Notes: generated by a model from the letters alone, not told the origin. 64,000 nt of DNA from Microbacterium sp. MYb72 (GCF_002979415.1 NZ_PCOT01000007.1:82997-146996), one strand, 5' to 3'; counted from the stretch's first letter, positions 8,994 through 18,002 are shown. Numbers and translations are program-made.

Positions 8994-9981
8994 CCGCGAC
9001 CGCTACGCCGTGATCCCCGTGGGGATCACCCGCGAGGGGGCGTTCGTGCTCGAAGAGGACGACCCGGCGAAGTTCCCGCTGGATGCCGCGCACCTTCCCG
9101 AGGTCGTGGACAACGGCACCCGGGTGCTGTGGCCGGAGCCCGGCGGAGACCGCACCCTGCGCGTCGTGCAGCCCGACGGCTCGATCGACGGGCTCGGCGA
9201 GATCGACGTCGTCCTGCCCATCCTCCACGGACCGCACGGCGAGGACGGCACCATCCAGGGTTACTTCGACACGCTCGAGGTCCCGTATGCAGGCGGCGGC
9301 GTGCTCGATTCCGCGCTGTGCATGGACAAGCACTTCATGAAGATCGCGCTGCAGGCCGCAGGCATCGCCGTGGCGCCCTGGGTGACGGTGCGCGCCCGCG
9401 AATGGACCACGGATGCCGCAGGCGTGCGCACCTCGGCCGAGGCGCTGGGGCTGCCGCTCTTCGTCAAGCCCGCCCGTGCCGGGTCCAGCGTCGGCGTGTC
9501 CAAGGTCGACGACCTCGCCGAGCTGGATGCGGCGCTGGCCGTCGCGTTCGCCGAGGACGACAAAGTGCTCATCGAGACCGGAGTGTCCGGCCGCGAGATC
9601 GAGGTCGCCGTTCTCGAGGGCGTGGAGGGCGTCCGGGCGTCGCTGCCGGGGGAGATCGTTCTGACCTCGCGCGGCTTCTACGACTTCGAGGGCAAGTACC
9701 TCGGCGGAGACGGCGTCGACGTGGTGTGCCCGGCGGAGCTCACGGATGCCGAGGTCTCGGCGATCCAGGAGGCCGGTGTCCGTGCGTTCGAAGCCGTCGA
9801 CGGTCGTGGTCTGGCCCGCGTGGACATGTTCCTGACGCCGGCGGGCGAGCTGGTCGTCAACGAGCTGAACACGATGCCCGGCTTCACGCCGATCTCGATG
9901 TTCCCGAAGTGCTGGGTCGCCTCGGGACTGAGCTACGGCGATCTGATCTCCGAGCTGATCGAGGCCGGCCTGCGCCGCTGA
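8899..9981 (+). CDS. ddl: D-alanine--D-alanine ligase
   Basis: 360 residues. It joins two D-Ala with ATP for the peptidoglycan stem peptide. The N-terminal VVVLFGGRSSEHSIS motif requires a start no later than the TTG at 8899, which has a GGGGGAGAGG ribosome site just upstream. ATP-grasp features include FVKPARAGSSVGV and the metal-binding NELNTMPGFT near the C-terminus. It overlaps gpsA by 95 nt in a different frame. Confidence 0.95.
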   Translation: MDKQTVVVLFGGRSSEHSISSATAGGVLGAIDRDRYAVIPVGITREGAFVLEEDDPAKFPLDAAHLPEVVDNGTRVLWPEPGGDRTLRVVQPDGSIDGLGEIDVVLPILHGPHGEDGTIQGYFDTLEVPYAGGGVLDSALCMDKHFMKIALQAAGIAVAPWVTVRAREWTTDAAGVRTSAEALGLPLFVKPARAGSSVGVSKVDDLAELDAALAVAFAEDDKVLIETGVSGREIEVAVLEGVEGVRASLPGEIVLTSRGFYDFEGKYLGGDGVDVVCPAELTDAEVSAIQEAGVRAFEAVDGRGLARVDMFLTPAGELVVNELNTMPGFTPISMFPKCWVASGLSYGDLISELIEAGLRR

Positions 9982-9991
9982 GCGCTTACCG

Positions 9992-10210
9992 CTACGGGCG
10001 TGCGGCGACTTCCGCGCGTCCGTAGCAGAACCACGCGAGAGCCCCCAGAACGGGCAACAGCAGGACGATCAGGAGCCAGACCAGGAAGGTCGACCCTGTC
10101 GCCTTGCGATCGCGCACCATCGAGACGAACGCGCACAGCGTGAACAGCATCGCCGCGACGGCCAGCACGCTCATGGCGACGTCGAAGGCGGTGGGGATCA
10201 GGGGATTCAT
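9992..10210 (-). CDS. Small membrane protein with PLDc_N-like (phospholipase D nuclease N-terminal) motif
   Basis: 72 residues with two transmembrane helices. The second, ending LPVLGALAWFCYGR, carries the P-x-x-G-x-x-x-W-F-x-x-G-R pattern of the PLDc_N family, which occurs alone as short membrane proteins in actinobacteria. Function is unknown. Its ATG shares one base with the stop of the upstream lipoprotein gene (TGATG), so the two are coupled. Confidence 0.75.
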   Translation of the reverse strand: MNPLIPTAFDVAMSVLAVAAMLFTLCAFVSMVRDRKATGSTFLVWLLIVLLLPVLGALAWFCYGRAEVAARP

Positions 10211-10683
10211 CAGCCCTCCCGAGCCGTGCACTTCGCCGTCGCCGGCTGGAGACCGGCCTGGATGCTCGTGGAGAGCTTGTCCACGATCGTGCGGAAGTCC
10301 ACCTCGGTGCCTCGGCGGATGCTCAGTTCGATCGCGGGGTCGCGGCCGAACGTGACGAGTCGCTGGCGGTCCTCCTCCTGGTCGAGCACGAGCCAGTCGA
10401 CGCCGCTGAAGGTCTGGCAGACCAGCGCCGAGGGAGCAGGCACGGCGACGCCGCAGCGGAGCACCACCGTCGGGTCGTCTCCCCAGGCTCCGGTGGCCTG
10501 AGCATCCGTCCACACCCTGTCGAGCTCTCCGAGCGCCGATGGCAGGAGAACCGACACGTCGGCGCAGGCGGGATTGTTCGCGTCCTTGGCCGCTTCGAGG
10601 TGGATCGTCGTCGAGCATCCGGAGAGTGCGGCGAGCAGAGCCACTGCACCCGCGGCGACGGCGAGACGGCGAGAGAGGCGCAT
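10210..10683 (-). CDS. DUF3515-type lipoprotein
   Basis: 157 residues with a signal peptide and lipobox (LAALSGC, Cys 23), so it is predicted to be anchored outside the cytoplasmic membrane. The mature part fits the actinobacterial DUF3515 family, often found beside thiL and ddl. Three further cysteines (near residues 39, 77 and 89) could form disulfides. No enzymatic motif is visible. Transcription probably starts at the ATG itself from a TAGCCT -10 box that overlaps the thiL -10 box. Confidence 0.75.
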   Translation of the reverse strand: MRLSRRLAVAAGAVALLAALSGCSTTIHLEAAKDANNPACADVSVLLPSALGELDRVWTDAQATGAWGDDPTVVLRCGVAVPAPSALVCQTFSGVDWLVLDQEEDRQRLVTFGRDPAIELSIRRGTEVDFRTIVDKLSTSIQAGLQPATAKCTAREG

Positions 10684-10689
10684 GCTTCC

Positions 10690-10695
10690 AGGCTA
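10690..10695 (-). promoter_or_regulatory. -10 element (TAGCCT) of the DUF3515 gene
   Basis: Reads TAGCCT on the minus strand and ends 6 nt before the ATG, a leaderless arrangement. It shares two bases with the opposing thiL -10 box. Confidence 0.6.
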
Positions 10696-10699
10696 CCTT
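10694..10699 (+). promoter_or_regulatory. -10 element (TACCTT) of thiL
   Basis: TACCTT ends 7 nt before the thiL ATG and overlaps the divergent DUF3515 -10 box at 10694-10695. Confidence 0.6.
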
Positions 10700-10706
10700 T
10701 GACTTC

Positions 10707-11702
10707 ATGCCCTCCCGACCCGATGCCGACGATCCGCACCTCGGAGAGCTCTCCGAGGGAGAGATCCTGCGGGCCATCCTCGCCAGGACCGCTCCCGCCT
10801 CGCACACGATCATCGGGCCCGGCGACGACGCCGCCGTGATCGCTGCGCCGTCGGGAACCGTCGTCGCGACGACGGACACGCTCGTGCACGGCCCGGACTT
10901 CCGTCTCGCCTGGTCGAGCGGCTACGACCTCGGCTGGAAGTCGGCCGCTGTCAACCTCGCCGACGTCGCGGCCATGGGGGCGCGCCCGACCGCGCTGCTG
11001 GTGGCTCTCGCCGTGCCCCGCGACCTCCGGCTGTCCTTCGTGGAGAGTCTGGCCGACGGCTTCCGAGACGCTTGCGCAGCCCTCGCTCCAGGGTGCTCGG
11101 TCGTCGGCGGCGACCTGACCGTGTCCGACGTGCTCACGGTCGCGGTGACGGCACTCGGAGACCTCGAGGGGCGAGTTGCCGTGACGCGGGCGGGGGCTCG
11201 GCCCGGTGACGTCGTGGCGGTTGCGGGAGAGCTGGGAGCAGCGGCCCGCGGACTCGCCGTGCTGTTTGGCCGCTTCCGAGACGGCGAGACCCCTGTCCCG
11301 GTCGACCCCACGCAGCTCGCCGAGGGGGAGCGTGCGGCGCTCGACGCGCAGCTGCGCCCGTCTCCGCCGATCGGACTCGGTCCGTTCGCCGCCGTCGCCG
11401 GGGCGACGGCGATGATGGACATCTCCGACGGCCTCGCGCTGGACGCGCGGCGCCTGGCGGCGGCATCCGGTGTGACGATCGCCCTGGACGGCGCCCGCCT
11501 CGGGTCTGACCCGACGAGGGCGCTGGCGGGCGGCGAGGACCACGCCCTGCTCGCGACCTTCCCCGCCGATTCCGTTCCGGCCGGTTTCCGCGCGATCGGT
11601 GTGGTGCGCACGGCAGGCGCCGAGTCGCTCCTCTGCAATGAGGAGCCCGTCGACATCAGCGGCTGGGATCCCTATCGGGACTGGGACTCCGCGGCGGGCT
11701 GA
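10707..11702 (+). CDS. thiL: Thiamine-monophosphate kinase
   Basis: 331 residues, AIR-synthase fold. It phosphorylates thiamine monophosphate to the active diphosphate. GPGDDAAVI near residue 33, DLGWKSAAVNLADVAAMGA, and GGDLTVS near 133 are the magnesium/ATP motifs, and the C-terminal GGEDHALLAT is the substrate signature. The ATG at 10707 was chosen on protein start and the -10 box 7 nt upstream; the frame is open further upstream. Its 3' end overlaps the convergent rsmD by 31 nt. Confidence 0.93.
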   Translation: MPSRPDADDPHLGELSEGEILRAILARTAPASHTIIGPGDDAAVIAAPSGTVVATTDTLVHGPDFRLAWSSGYDLGWKSAAVNLADVAAMGARPTALLVALAVPRDLRLSFVESLADGFRDACAALAPGCSVVGGDLTVSDVLTVAVTALGDLEGRVAVTRAGARPGDVVAVAGELGAAARGLAVLFGRFRDGETPVPVDPTQLAEGERAALDAQLRPSPPIGLGPFAAVAGATAMMDISDGLALDARRLAAASGVTIALDGARLGSDPTRALAGGEDHALLATFPADSVPAGFRAIGVVRTAGAESLLCNEEPVDISGWDPYRDWDSAAG

Positions 11703-12265
11703 TCGTCGGCGGGCTCAGCCCACCAGAGCGTCGTGTCGCCGTAGTTCTTCTCCCGGAACAGGGAGAGTCCGGCGCCGTCGAAGTCGGGTGCGGCCGACCG
11801 CTTCGCGCGTTCGACGATGACCAGAGCGTCGGGGGAGAGGAGCGGGGCGAGCGCGAGGAGGTCTGCGTTCATCGCCGCGTCCTCGATGTCGTAGGGCGGG
11901 TCGGAGAAGACCAGGTCGTAGGGCCCTGCGGCGCGCAGGAGGAACGGATGCACCGCGCTCTCGTGCACGCGGGCCATCGCGACACCGCCGGCCTTCGCCG
12001 TGGTCGCGGCGTTGCGTCGCACGATCGCGGCGGCCGGGCGGCCCCGCTCGACCAGGTCGACGCTCAGGGCGCCTCGGCTGAGCGCCTCGAGGCCCAGCGC
12101 ACCGGAGCCGGCGTACAGATCGAGGACACGCGCACCCGCGATCGCCTCCGCGGATTCGAGCGCACCGAAGAGCGACTCCCGCACCCGGTCGCTGGTCGGG
12201 CGGGTGCCCGAGCTCGGCACGTCGAGGCGCGCTCCTCTGGCCTTGCCGGCGATGATCCTCGTCAC
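11672..12265 (-). CDS. rsmD: 16S rRNA (guanine(966)-N2)-methyltransferase
   Basis: 197 residues from a GTG at 12265. It methylates G966 of 16S rRNA with SAM. The SAM-binding motif DLYAGSGALGLEA is at 49-61 and the catalytic DPPY at 122-125. The GTG was chosen because the family N-terminus (TRIIAGKARG) begins there and a TATCGT -10 box lies 6 nt upstream. In many bacteria rsmD is next to coaD; here recG lies between on the other strand. The 3' end overlaps thiL. Confidence 0.92.
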   Translation of the reverse strand: MTRIIAGKARGARLDVPSSGTRPTSDRVRESLFGALESAEAIAGARVLDLYAGSGALGLEALSRGALSVDLVERGRPAAAIVRRNAATTAKAGGVAMARVHESAVHPFLLRAAGPYDLVFSDPPYDIEDAAMNADLLALAPLLSPDALVIVERAKRSAAPDFDGAGLSLFREKNYGDTTLWWAEPADDQPAAESQSR

Positions 12266-12271
12266 CTGTTC

Positions 12272-12277
12272 ACGATA
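12272..12277 (-). promoter_or_regulatory. -10 element (TATCGT) of rsmD
   Basis: TATCGT on the minus strand ends 6 nt before the GTG start of rsmD, indicating a leaderless transcript. Confidence 0.55.
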
Positions 12278-12340
12278 CGACAGAGGTGACGGAGGGATGG
12301 CGCAGGGCCGGTCACCGGTTTCGGTGTCCGTCGGCGTCGA

Positions 12341-12346
12341 TAGAGT
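12341..12346 (+). promoter_or_regulatory. -10 element (TAGAGT) of recG
   Basis: TAGAGT ends 7 nt before the recG ATG at 12354. Confidence 0.55.
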
Positions 12347-12353
12347 CGTTGTC

Positions 12354-14522
12354 ATGCCGCTCACTCTCGACTCGTCGCTGGACGAGGCGCTCGGGCCGAC
12401 GCCCGCGAAGACGCTGAACCGCGCCTTCGGAATGCAGAGCGTCGGCGACCTGCTGTCGCACTACCCACGTCGCTACGCCGACCCAGGCGAGCTCACGCCC
12501 ATCCGCGAGCTGCCGCTCGGGGAGACCGTCACGATCGTCGCCGAGGTCCTCTCGTCCAGCGCGCGGGCCATGCGCAACCGCAAGGGCGCCATGGTCGATG
12601 TGGTGATCGGCGACGGCATCGGCAAGATGTCCCTGACCTTCTTCGCGAAGAACCTCGGTGCGGCGAAGTGGCGTTCCGAGGAGCTCGCGGTCGGGAGACG
12701 CGGGGTCTTCTCCGGCAAGGTGGGCGAGTTCAACGGCGTCACGCAGTTCGCCCATCCGGAGTACGAGCTGTTCGACGACGAGGATGCGGCGCGTCGACGC
12801 GCCGACGCGCGAGCCGCCGTCCTCATCCCGATCTATCCCGCGACCGCGAGCCTGCAGACCTGGCAGATCGCGAAGTTCGTGGTCAGAGTCCTCGACGATC
12901 TCGGCGATGTCCCGGAGCCGCTGCCCGACGCCGTCCGCCGTCGAGAGGAGCTGCTCACCGCGAGAGAGGCCCTCGACCAGATCCATCGCCCGAAGACCCG
13001 GAACGACATCGATCCTGCGGTGCGGACGCTGCGCATGCACGAGGCGCTGACCCTTCAGACGGCACTGCTGCAGCAGCGCGATGCGGTGCGCGCGCTCGCG
13101 GCGACGACGCGCCCCGCGCGGCCCGGTGGGCTTCTCGAACGATTCGACGCGGCGCTCCCGTACACCCTCACCCCGGACCAGCAGACGGTCGGCGACCAGG
13201 TCGCGGAAGACCTCGTCGGCGCGTGGCCCATGAACCGCCTCGTGCAGGGCGAGGTCGGCTCGGGCAAGACGCTGGTCGCGCTCAGGGCGATGCTGCAGGT
13301 GGCGGAGTCCGGAGGCCAGGCCGCGCTGATCGCTCCGACGGAGGTTCTCGCAGGCCAGCATCTGCGGTCGATCGCGAAGATGCTCGGCCCCGAACTCGCG
13401 CCGCTCGTGATGCCGACGCTTCTGACCGGCCAGATGCCGGCCGCCGACCGGCGCAAGGCGGCGCTGCGCGTGGCGTCGGGTCAGGCGCTCATCGTCGTGG
13501 GAACCCATGCGCTGCTCGGTGAGAAGACGACCTTCGCCGATCTCGGCCTCGTCGTCGTCGACGAGCAGCATCGCTTCGGAGTCGAGCAGCGCGAGGCGCT
13601 GCGAGCGAAGGGATCGAGTCCGCACGCCCTCGTGCTGACGGCAACGCCGATCCCGCGGACCGTCGCCATGACGGTCTTCGGCGATCTCGACACATCCGTC
13701 ATCCGGACGATGCCGGCCGGACGAGCGGGCATCCAATCGTTCGTGGCGCCGCTCGCAGAGCATCCGGGGTGGTTCAACCGCGTATGGGAGCGCGCGTCCG
13801 AGGAGATCGCCCAGGGGCGGCAGGTGTTCGCCGTGTGCGCGGCCATCGACACGACCAAGAAGACCGCCGAGGCCGGAGCGCTTCCCGCGCCCGAGGGCGC
13901 GAACGGTCCCCGTTGGGGCGTCGTGCAGCTCGACGAGGCCCTCGCCACGCATCCGACGCTGGGCGGCCTGCGACGTGCGGTGCTGCACGGGAAGATGCCC
14001 TCCGATGAGAAGGACGCCGTGATGCAGTCCTTCGCGAGGGGTGAGATCGACCTGCTCCTCGCGACCACGGTCATCGAGGTCGGCGTCGACGTGCCCAACG
14101 CCTCGACGATGATCGTGCTGGACGCCGATCGGTTCGGCGTCTCGCAGCTGCACCAGCTCCGGGGTCGCGTCGGACGTGGTGGCGTCCCCGGGCTGTGCCT
14201 GCTGGTGACGGAGGCGGAATCCGGTTCGGTCGCGCGCGAGAGGGTGGATGCCGTCGCCGCCACCCTCGACGGCTTCGCACTGGCTGAGGTCGACCTCGAA
14301 CTCAGGGGAGAGGGCGATGTGCTCGGAGCGGCTCAGGCCGGCGTCCGCTCCTCGCTGAAGCTGCTGCGCGTGGTGAAGGACTCCGGCCTCATCGTGCGCG
14401 CGCGGGAACTCGCGGAGGCGATCCTCGAATCCGATCCCTCCCTCGACGCGCACCTGGGCCTGAGAGCGGCGATCGAGCGACGTGTGACCGACGAAGACCG
14501 TGCGGCGCTGGCGAAGAACTGA
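12354..14522 (+). CDS. recG: ATP-dependent DNA helicase RecG
   Basis: 722 residues. It remodels stalled replication forks and branched DNA. The N-terminal wedge (OB-fold) domain is followed by the helicase core, with Walker A GEVGSGKT near residue 300, DEQH (VVDEQHRFG) near 400 and QLRGRVGRG near 600. The ATG at 12354 is supported by a TAGAGT box 7 nt upstream and by family length; the frame is open upstream across rsmD. coaD follows after 19 nt with its own -10 box. Confidence 0.96.
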   Translation: MPLTLDSSLDEALGPTPAKTLNRAFGMQSVGDLLSHYPRRYADPGELTPIRELPLGETVTIVAEVLSSSARAMRNRKGAMVDVVIGDGIGKMSLTFFAKNLGAAKWRSEELAVGRRGVFSGKVGEFNGVTQFAHPEYELFDDEDAARRRADARAAVLIPIYPATASLQTWQIAKFVVRVLDDLGDVPEPLPDAVRRREELLTAREALDQIHRPKTRNDIDPAVRTLRMHEALTLQTALLQQRDAVRALAATTRPARPGGLLERFDAALPYTLTPDQQTVGDQVAEDLVGAWPMNRLVQGEVGSGKTLVALRAMLQVAESGGQAALIAPTEVLAGQHLRSIAKMLGPELAPLVMPTLLTGQMPAADRRKAALRVASGQALIVVGTHALLGEKTTFADLGLVVVDEQHRFGVEQREALRAKGSSPHALVLTATPIPRTVAMTVFGDLDTSVIRTMPAGRAGIQSFVAPLAEHPGWFNRVWERASEEIAQGRQVFAVCAAIDTTKKTAEAGALPAPEGANGPRWGVVQLDEALATHPTLGGLRRAVLHGKMPSDEKDAVMQSFARGEIDLLLATTVIEVGVDVPNASTMIVLDADRFGVSQLHQLRGRVGRGGVPGLCLLVTEAESGSVARERVDAVAATLDGFALAEVDLELRGEGDVLGAAQAGVRSSLKLLRVVKDSGLIVRARELAEAILESDPSLDAHLGLRAAIERRVTDEDRAALAKN

Positions 14523-14529
14523 CGTGCCT

Positions 14530-14535
14530 TAGGCT
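14530..14535 (+). promoter_or_regulatory. -10 element (TAGGCT) of coaD
   Basis: TAGGCT ends 6 nt before the coaD ATG, placing +1 on the start codon. Confidence 0.6.
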
Positions 14536-14541
14536 GGTGGC

Positions 14542-15039
14542 ATGAGCAGCCGGATCGCCGTCGTCCCGGGTTCCTTCGATCCGCCGACCCTGGGTCACCT
14601 CGATGTGATCCGTCGTGCGGCGAAGCTGTACGACGAGCTGCACGTGCTGGTCGTGCACAATCCCGGCAAAGAGGCCATGCTGCCCATCGCCCAGCGTCTC
14701 GCGCTGCTGGAGCAGTCCATCGCCGAAGACGGCATGGGCGGCAACATCGTCATCGGCTCGTGGAGCATGGGCCTGCTCGTCGACTACGCGCGCGACGTGA
14801 ACGCGGGGGTGCTCGTCAAGGGCATCCGATCTCAGATCGACGTCGCCTACGAATCACCCATGGCGATCGTGAACAGGCACCTGGCCGACATCGAGACGGT
14901 GTTCCTGCTGCCCGACCCCTCGCACGCGATGGTGTCCAGCTCCCTGGTCCGTCAGGTGGCGGGCCTCGGGGGAGATGTCACGCCGTTCGTGCCTCCGGCC
15001 GTCGCGGCCTTCCTCGACACCGGCGCACGCGGGATCTGA
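14542..15039 (+). CDS. coaD: Phosphopantetheine adenylyltransferase
   Basis: 165 residues, the family norm. It adenylates 4'-phosphopantetheine in coenzyme A synthesis. The nucleotidyltransferase motif T-x-G-H lies in [12 protein letters not shown] (residues 12-23), and [13 protein letters not shown] near 133 is the ISSTxxR-like motif. Start and promoter agree on ATG 14542, read as a leaderless mRNA. Confidence 0.96.
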   Translation: MSSRIAVVPGSFDPPTLGHLDVIRRAAKLYDELHVLVVHNPGKEAMLPIAQRLALLEQSIAEDGMGGNIVIGSWSMGLLVDYARDVNAGVLVKGIRSQIDVAYESPMAIVNRHLADIETVFLLPDPSHAMVSSSLVRQVAGLGGDVTPFVPPAVAAFLDTGARGI

Positions 15040-15066
15040 GTCGGCGATCACCCAGGTGAGAGCCGG

Positions 15067-15072
15067 TAACAT
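15067..15072 (+). promoter_or_regulatory. -10 element (TAACAT) of the DUF177-rpmF unit
   Basis: TAACAT ends 6 nt before the GTG at 15079. Confidence 0.6.
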
Positions 15073-15078
15073 GGCGGG

Positions 15079-15639
15079 GTGCGTCCCCGTCTGAATGGCC
15101 CCTTCATCCTCCCTGTCCGCGACATCGTCCGCCACCCGGGAGAGATGCGCGAGCACGCCTTCACCGTCCGTCTCGACGAGCAGTGGGGCGAGGGGATCGT
15201 CACCTATGCCGAGGGCTCTGAACTCGACCTCGATGTGCGTCTCGAGTCCGTCCACGAGGGCATTCTGGTGTCCGGAACGGCCGAAGGCGAGTACTCCGGA
15301 GTGTGCGGCCGATGCCTGATCGACATCGCACAGCCTGTCGAAGTCGAGTTCCAGGAGCTTTTCGCGTATCCTGGTCAGGAAGAAACTGACTTCGAGGTTC
15401 AAGACGACCACGTGGATCTTGAAACTCTGGTCAGGGATGCGGCCGTGTTGTCGCTTCCTTTTCAGCCGGTGTGTCAGCCGGATTGCCTGGGTCTCGACCC
15501 GAGAACGGGCGAGAGGCTGACCGTGAGCACCGGAACGGAGCAGGCCGCTCCCATCGATCCTCGATGGAGTGCGCTCCAGCAGATCACAGACCAAGACGGA
15601 ACGGCAGAGAGCCGCGCCGCCGAGAAAGAAGAGAGCTAG
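15079..15639 (+). CDS. DUF177 (YceD-like) protein
   Basis: 186 residues from a GTG that follows a TAACAT box by 6 nt. The family is almost always encoded just before rpmF and is linked to 23S rRNA accumulation in other organisms. Four cysteines in two pairs (CGRC near 76 and CQPDC near 135) may bind metal. rpmF begins 2 nt after the stop, so the pair is an operon. The molecular role is not established from sequence. Confidence 0.85.
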   Translation: MRPRLNGPFILPVRDIVRHPGEMREHAFTVRLDEQWGEGIVTYAEGSELDLDVRLESVHEGILVSGTAEGEYSGVCGRCLIDIAQPVEVEFQELFAYPGQEETDFEVQDDHVDLETLVRDAAVLSLPFQPVCQPDCLGLDPRTGERLTVSTGTEQAAPIDPRWSALQQITDQDGTAESRAAEKEES

Positions 15640-15641
15640 TC

Positions 15642-15851
15642 ATGGCTGGTAACCCCCCGAAGCGCAAGGTTTCCCGTTCGAACACCCGCTCGCGCCGCGC
15701 GCAGTGGAAGGCGGAGGCTCCTGCCCTCGTCAAGACGATCGAGAACGGCAAGGTCGTCTACAGCCGCCCCCACCAGGCGAAGGTCGTCACCGACTCGCAG
15801 GGCACCGAGCTCTTCCTCGAGTACAAGGGCCGCAAGGTCGCCGACGTCTGA
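15642..15851 (+). CDS. rpmF: 50S ribosomal protein L32
   Basis: 69 residues, beginning [20 protein letters not shown], the basic L32 N-terminus. It has no cysteines, so it is the zinc-independent form. It lies 2 nt after DUF177 and just before rnc, the standard order. Confidence 0.96.
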   Translation: MAGNPPKRKVSRSNTRSRRAQWKAEAPALVKTIENGKVVYSRPHQAKVVTDSQGTELFLEYKGRKVADV

Positions 15852-15867
15852 GACGCTCATCACGTCG

Positions 15868-16560
15868 CTGACAGAGGCGCCCGACGGGGCACGGCCTCTT
15901 CCGGATAAGCTCCGCGTCGATATCGACGCGGAGCTTCTGGAGTTGGCCCTGACCCACCGTTCGTACGCGTACGAGCACGGCGGGATCCCTCACAACGAGC
16001 GCCTGGAGTTCCTCGGCGACTCGGTCCTCGGGCAGGCGGTGACCGTCATGCTCTTCACCACGAATCCCGACCTCGATGAGGGCGAGCTGGCGAAGCGCAG
16101 GGCGAGTGTCGTCTCGACCGTGGCACTGGCAGAGGTCGCCCGGGGCATCCGCCTCGGCGATCATCTCCTGCTGGGCCGCGGCGAGGAGCAGACCGGTGGA
16201 CGCGACAAGGACTCGATCCTCGCCGACACGATGGAAGCCGTCATCGGCGCCACCTATCTGTCGGCTGGTCCCGATGCCGCCACGGAGCTGGTGCTCCGGC
16301 TGACCAAGCCTCTCCTCGCCGACCCCGAACGGTACGGCGCGGCGATGGACCCGAAGACGAGCCTGCAGGAGCTCGCCGCGCGCGTCGGTGCGACGCCGCC
16401 GCAGTACTCGATCGAGGCCAGCGGGCCTGATCACGACCGTCGGTTCACCGCGACCGTCGTCGTCGGGGACGTCAGCATGACGGGCAACGGCACCAGCAAG
16501 AAGACCGCGGAGATGGCGGCGGCGCTCAACGCCTGGCGCGTGCTCGACGAGCGTGCCTGA
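15868..16560 (+). CDS. rnc: Ribonuclease III; start codon non-canonical or uncertain
   Basis: RNase III processes rRNA precursors and structured RNAs. The catalytic signature [13 protein letters not shown] and the acidic DTMEAVIGA are present, followed by a C-terminal dsRNA-binding domain ending in [16 protein letters not shown]. The first conserved helix, [20 protein letters not shown], is read in a frame that has no ATG, GTG or TTG between the upstream in-frame stop at 15637 and a TTG at 15943 that cuts this helix. I place the start at CTG 15868; ATC 15859 is another option. From CTG the protein is 230 residues, normal length. The stop overlaps mutM. Confidence 0.85.
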   Translation: MTEAPDGARPLPDKLRVDIDAELLELALTHRSYAYEHGGIPHNERLEFLGDSVLGQAVTVMLFTTNPDLDEGELAKRRASVVSTVALAEVARGIRLGDHLLLGRGEEQTGGRDKDSILADTMEAVIGATYLSAGPDAATELVLRLTKPLLADPERYGAAMDPKTSLQELAARVGATPPQYSIEASGPDHDRRFTATVVVGDVSMTGNGTSKKTAEMAAALNAWRVLDERA

Positions 16561-17416
16561 GCTGCCAGAGGTCGAGGTGGTGCGAGCGGGTCTCGCTCCC
16601 GCCGCCATCGGCTCGCAGATCACCGCGATCAGCGTCTTCGACGAGCGCGCACTGACCCGGCATCCCGCCGGAGCAGCGGACTTCGTCGGACGCCTTGAAG
16701 GACGTACCTTCACCGGAGCTGAGCGGCGTGGCAAGTTCCTCTGGCTACCGCTCGACACCGGCAGCGATGCTCTCATCGCGCACCTGGGCATGAGCGGACA
16801 GATGCTGCTCCGGGCGCCGGAGGCTCCGGCTGAGCGCCATGAGCGCATCCGCATCCATCTGGAGCATCCGACGCACGGCGAGCTGGCCGTCGTCTTCTCC
16901 GATCAGCGCACGTTCGGCTCGCTCGCGGTCGATCCGCTCGTCCTCGACGGCAGGACGTCGATCCCGTCCCAGGTCGTCCACATCGCTCGCGATCCGATCG
17001 ATCCCGAGTTCGATGACGGTGCGTTCCGCGCGGCGCTCCGCACCCGCGGCAGCGCCATCAAACGCGTGCTGCTCGATCAGGGCGTGATCAGCGGCGTCGG
17101 CAACATCTACGCGGACGAGTCGCTGTGGGCGTCGCGCATCCACCCCGAGACACCGGCGAACGCGCTGTCGACGCAGGCCGTTCGGCGACTCCTCGCCGAG
17201 GTGCGCTCGGTGCTCGCGAAGGCGCTGGCAGAGGGCGGCACCAGCTTCGATGCGCAGTACGTGAACGTCAACGGACAGGCCGGTTATTTTGCGCACTCGC
17301 TCAACGCCTACGGGCAGCAGGGCACGCCGTGCCATCGATGCGGAACACCCATCGTGCGCGAGAGCTTCATGAACCGAGGATCGCACTTCTGCCCGAGGTG
17401 CCAGCGGCGACGCTGA
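16553..17416 (+). CDS. mutM: Formamidopyrimidine-DNA glycosylase
   Basis: 287 residues from a GTG overlapping the end of rnc. It excises 8-oxoguanine and has AP-lyase activity. The N-terminal PELPEVE gives the catalytic Pro and Glu after Met removal; the conserved Lys is K61 (RRGKFLW). The zinc finger cysteines are C260, C263, C280 and C283. All key residues are present. In many actinobacteria smc follows directly; here about 6.7 kb of other genes intervene. Confidence 0.96.
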   Translation: MPELPEVEVVRAGLAPAAIGSQITAISVFDERALTRHPAGAADFVGRLEGRTFTGAERRGKFLWLPLDTGSDALIAHLGMSGQMLLRAPEAPAERHERIRIHLEHPTHGELAVVFSDQRTFGSLAVDPLVLDGRTSIPSQVVHIARDPIDPEFDDGAFRAALRTRGSAIKRVLLDQGVISGVGNIYADESLWASRIHPETPANALSTQAVRRLLAEVRSVLAKALAEGGTSFDAQYVNVNGQAGYFAHSLNAYGQQGTPCHRCGTPIVRESFMNRGSHFCPRCQRRR

Positions 17417-17457
17417 ACGGCGGGCCTGCTGCGCAGTGAGCGGTTCGGCGTCCGGTG

Positions 17458-17463
17458 TAGCTT
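17458..17463 (+). promoter_or_regulatory. -10 element (TAGCTT) of the unknown gene at 17470
   Basis: TAGCTT ends 6 nt before ATG 17470. Confidence 0.55.
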
Positions 17464-17469
17464 GATGGC

Positions 17470-17991
17470 ATGCCTGCCTCTCTCGACCGAGTCCTCTTCG
17501 ATCACGATGACGCGCCGGCGCCCGACGTGTTCCTGATCGCTCATGACGACTATCACGCACGGTACGTCGGCAGGACCGCGGACGGTCAGCAGTTCTTCAT
17601 CACCACGCCCTTCACGAGTGCCGTGACGTCCGGAGCGAGCGCCGAGTTCGTCGCGCGGTACCTGTTCGACGGCGAGGGCGATCTCATGGACGCGCAGATC
17701 GTGGCACTCGGACCTCGGCCGGAGGACTCGGCGCTCCCGGGCAATCCGGCGGACTTCACGGAGCAGTCCGATGCCCTTGCCGCCCTGCTGGCGCAGCTCG
17801 GTCCCGTGACCTTCGACGACATCACGATCGCCCCGTTCAGCATCGTGGCGCACGGACACGTGTTCGGGATGGTCTTGAACGGCCCCGACGCCGACGATCC
17901 GGACGAGGAATGGTACTGGAACGTCACGGTCGAGCCGGGGGACTACATGGCGTTCTACGCCCCTTGGGATTCGGGCGAGTACGATACGTAA
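17470..17991 (+). CDS. Unrecognised cytosolic protein, 173 residues
   Basis: I do not recognise the family. The protein is acidic, with no signal peptide or membrane helix. It looks like a mixed alpha/beta domain with GRTADGQQFFITTPF near 38 and an aromatic C-terminus (EEWYWNVTVEPGDYMAFYAPW). A TAGCTT box 6 nt before the ATG argues it is a real, separately transcribed gene. It converges on the DyP peroxidase with an imperfect hairpin between. Confidence 0.7.
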   Translation: MPASLDRVLFDHDDAPAPDVFLIAHDDYHARYVGRTADGQQFFITTPFTSAVTSGASAEFVARYLFDGEGDLMDAQIVALGPRPEDSALPGNPADFTEQSDALAALLAQLGPVTFDDITIAPFSIVAHGHVFGMVLNGPDADDPDEEWYWNVTVEPGDYMAFYAPWDSGEYDT

Positions 17992-18002
17992 GACTCGATC
18001 GG

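Noticed and set aside
12312..14453. Minus-strand open frame of about 700 codons opposite recG
   Set aside because: A GC-skewed shadow of recG; no recognisable protein features.
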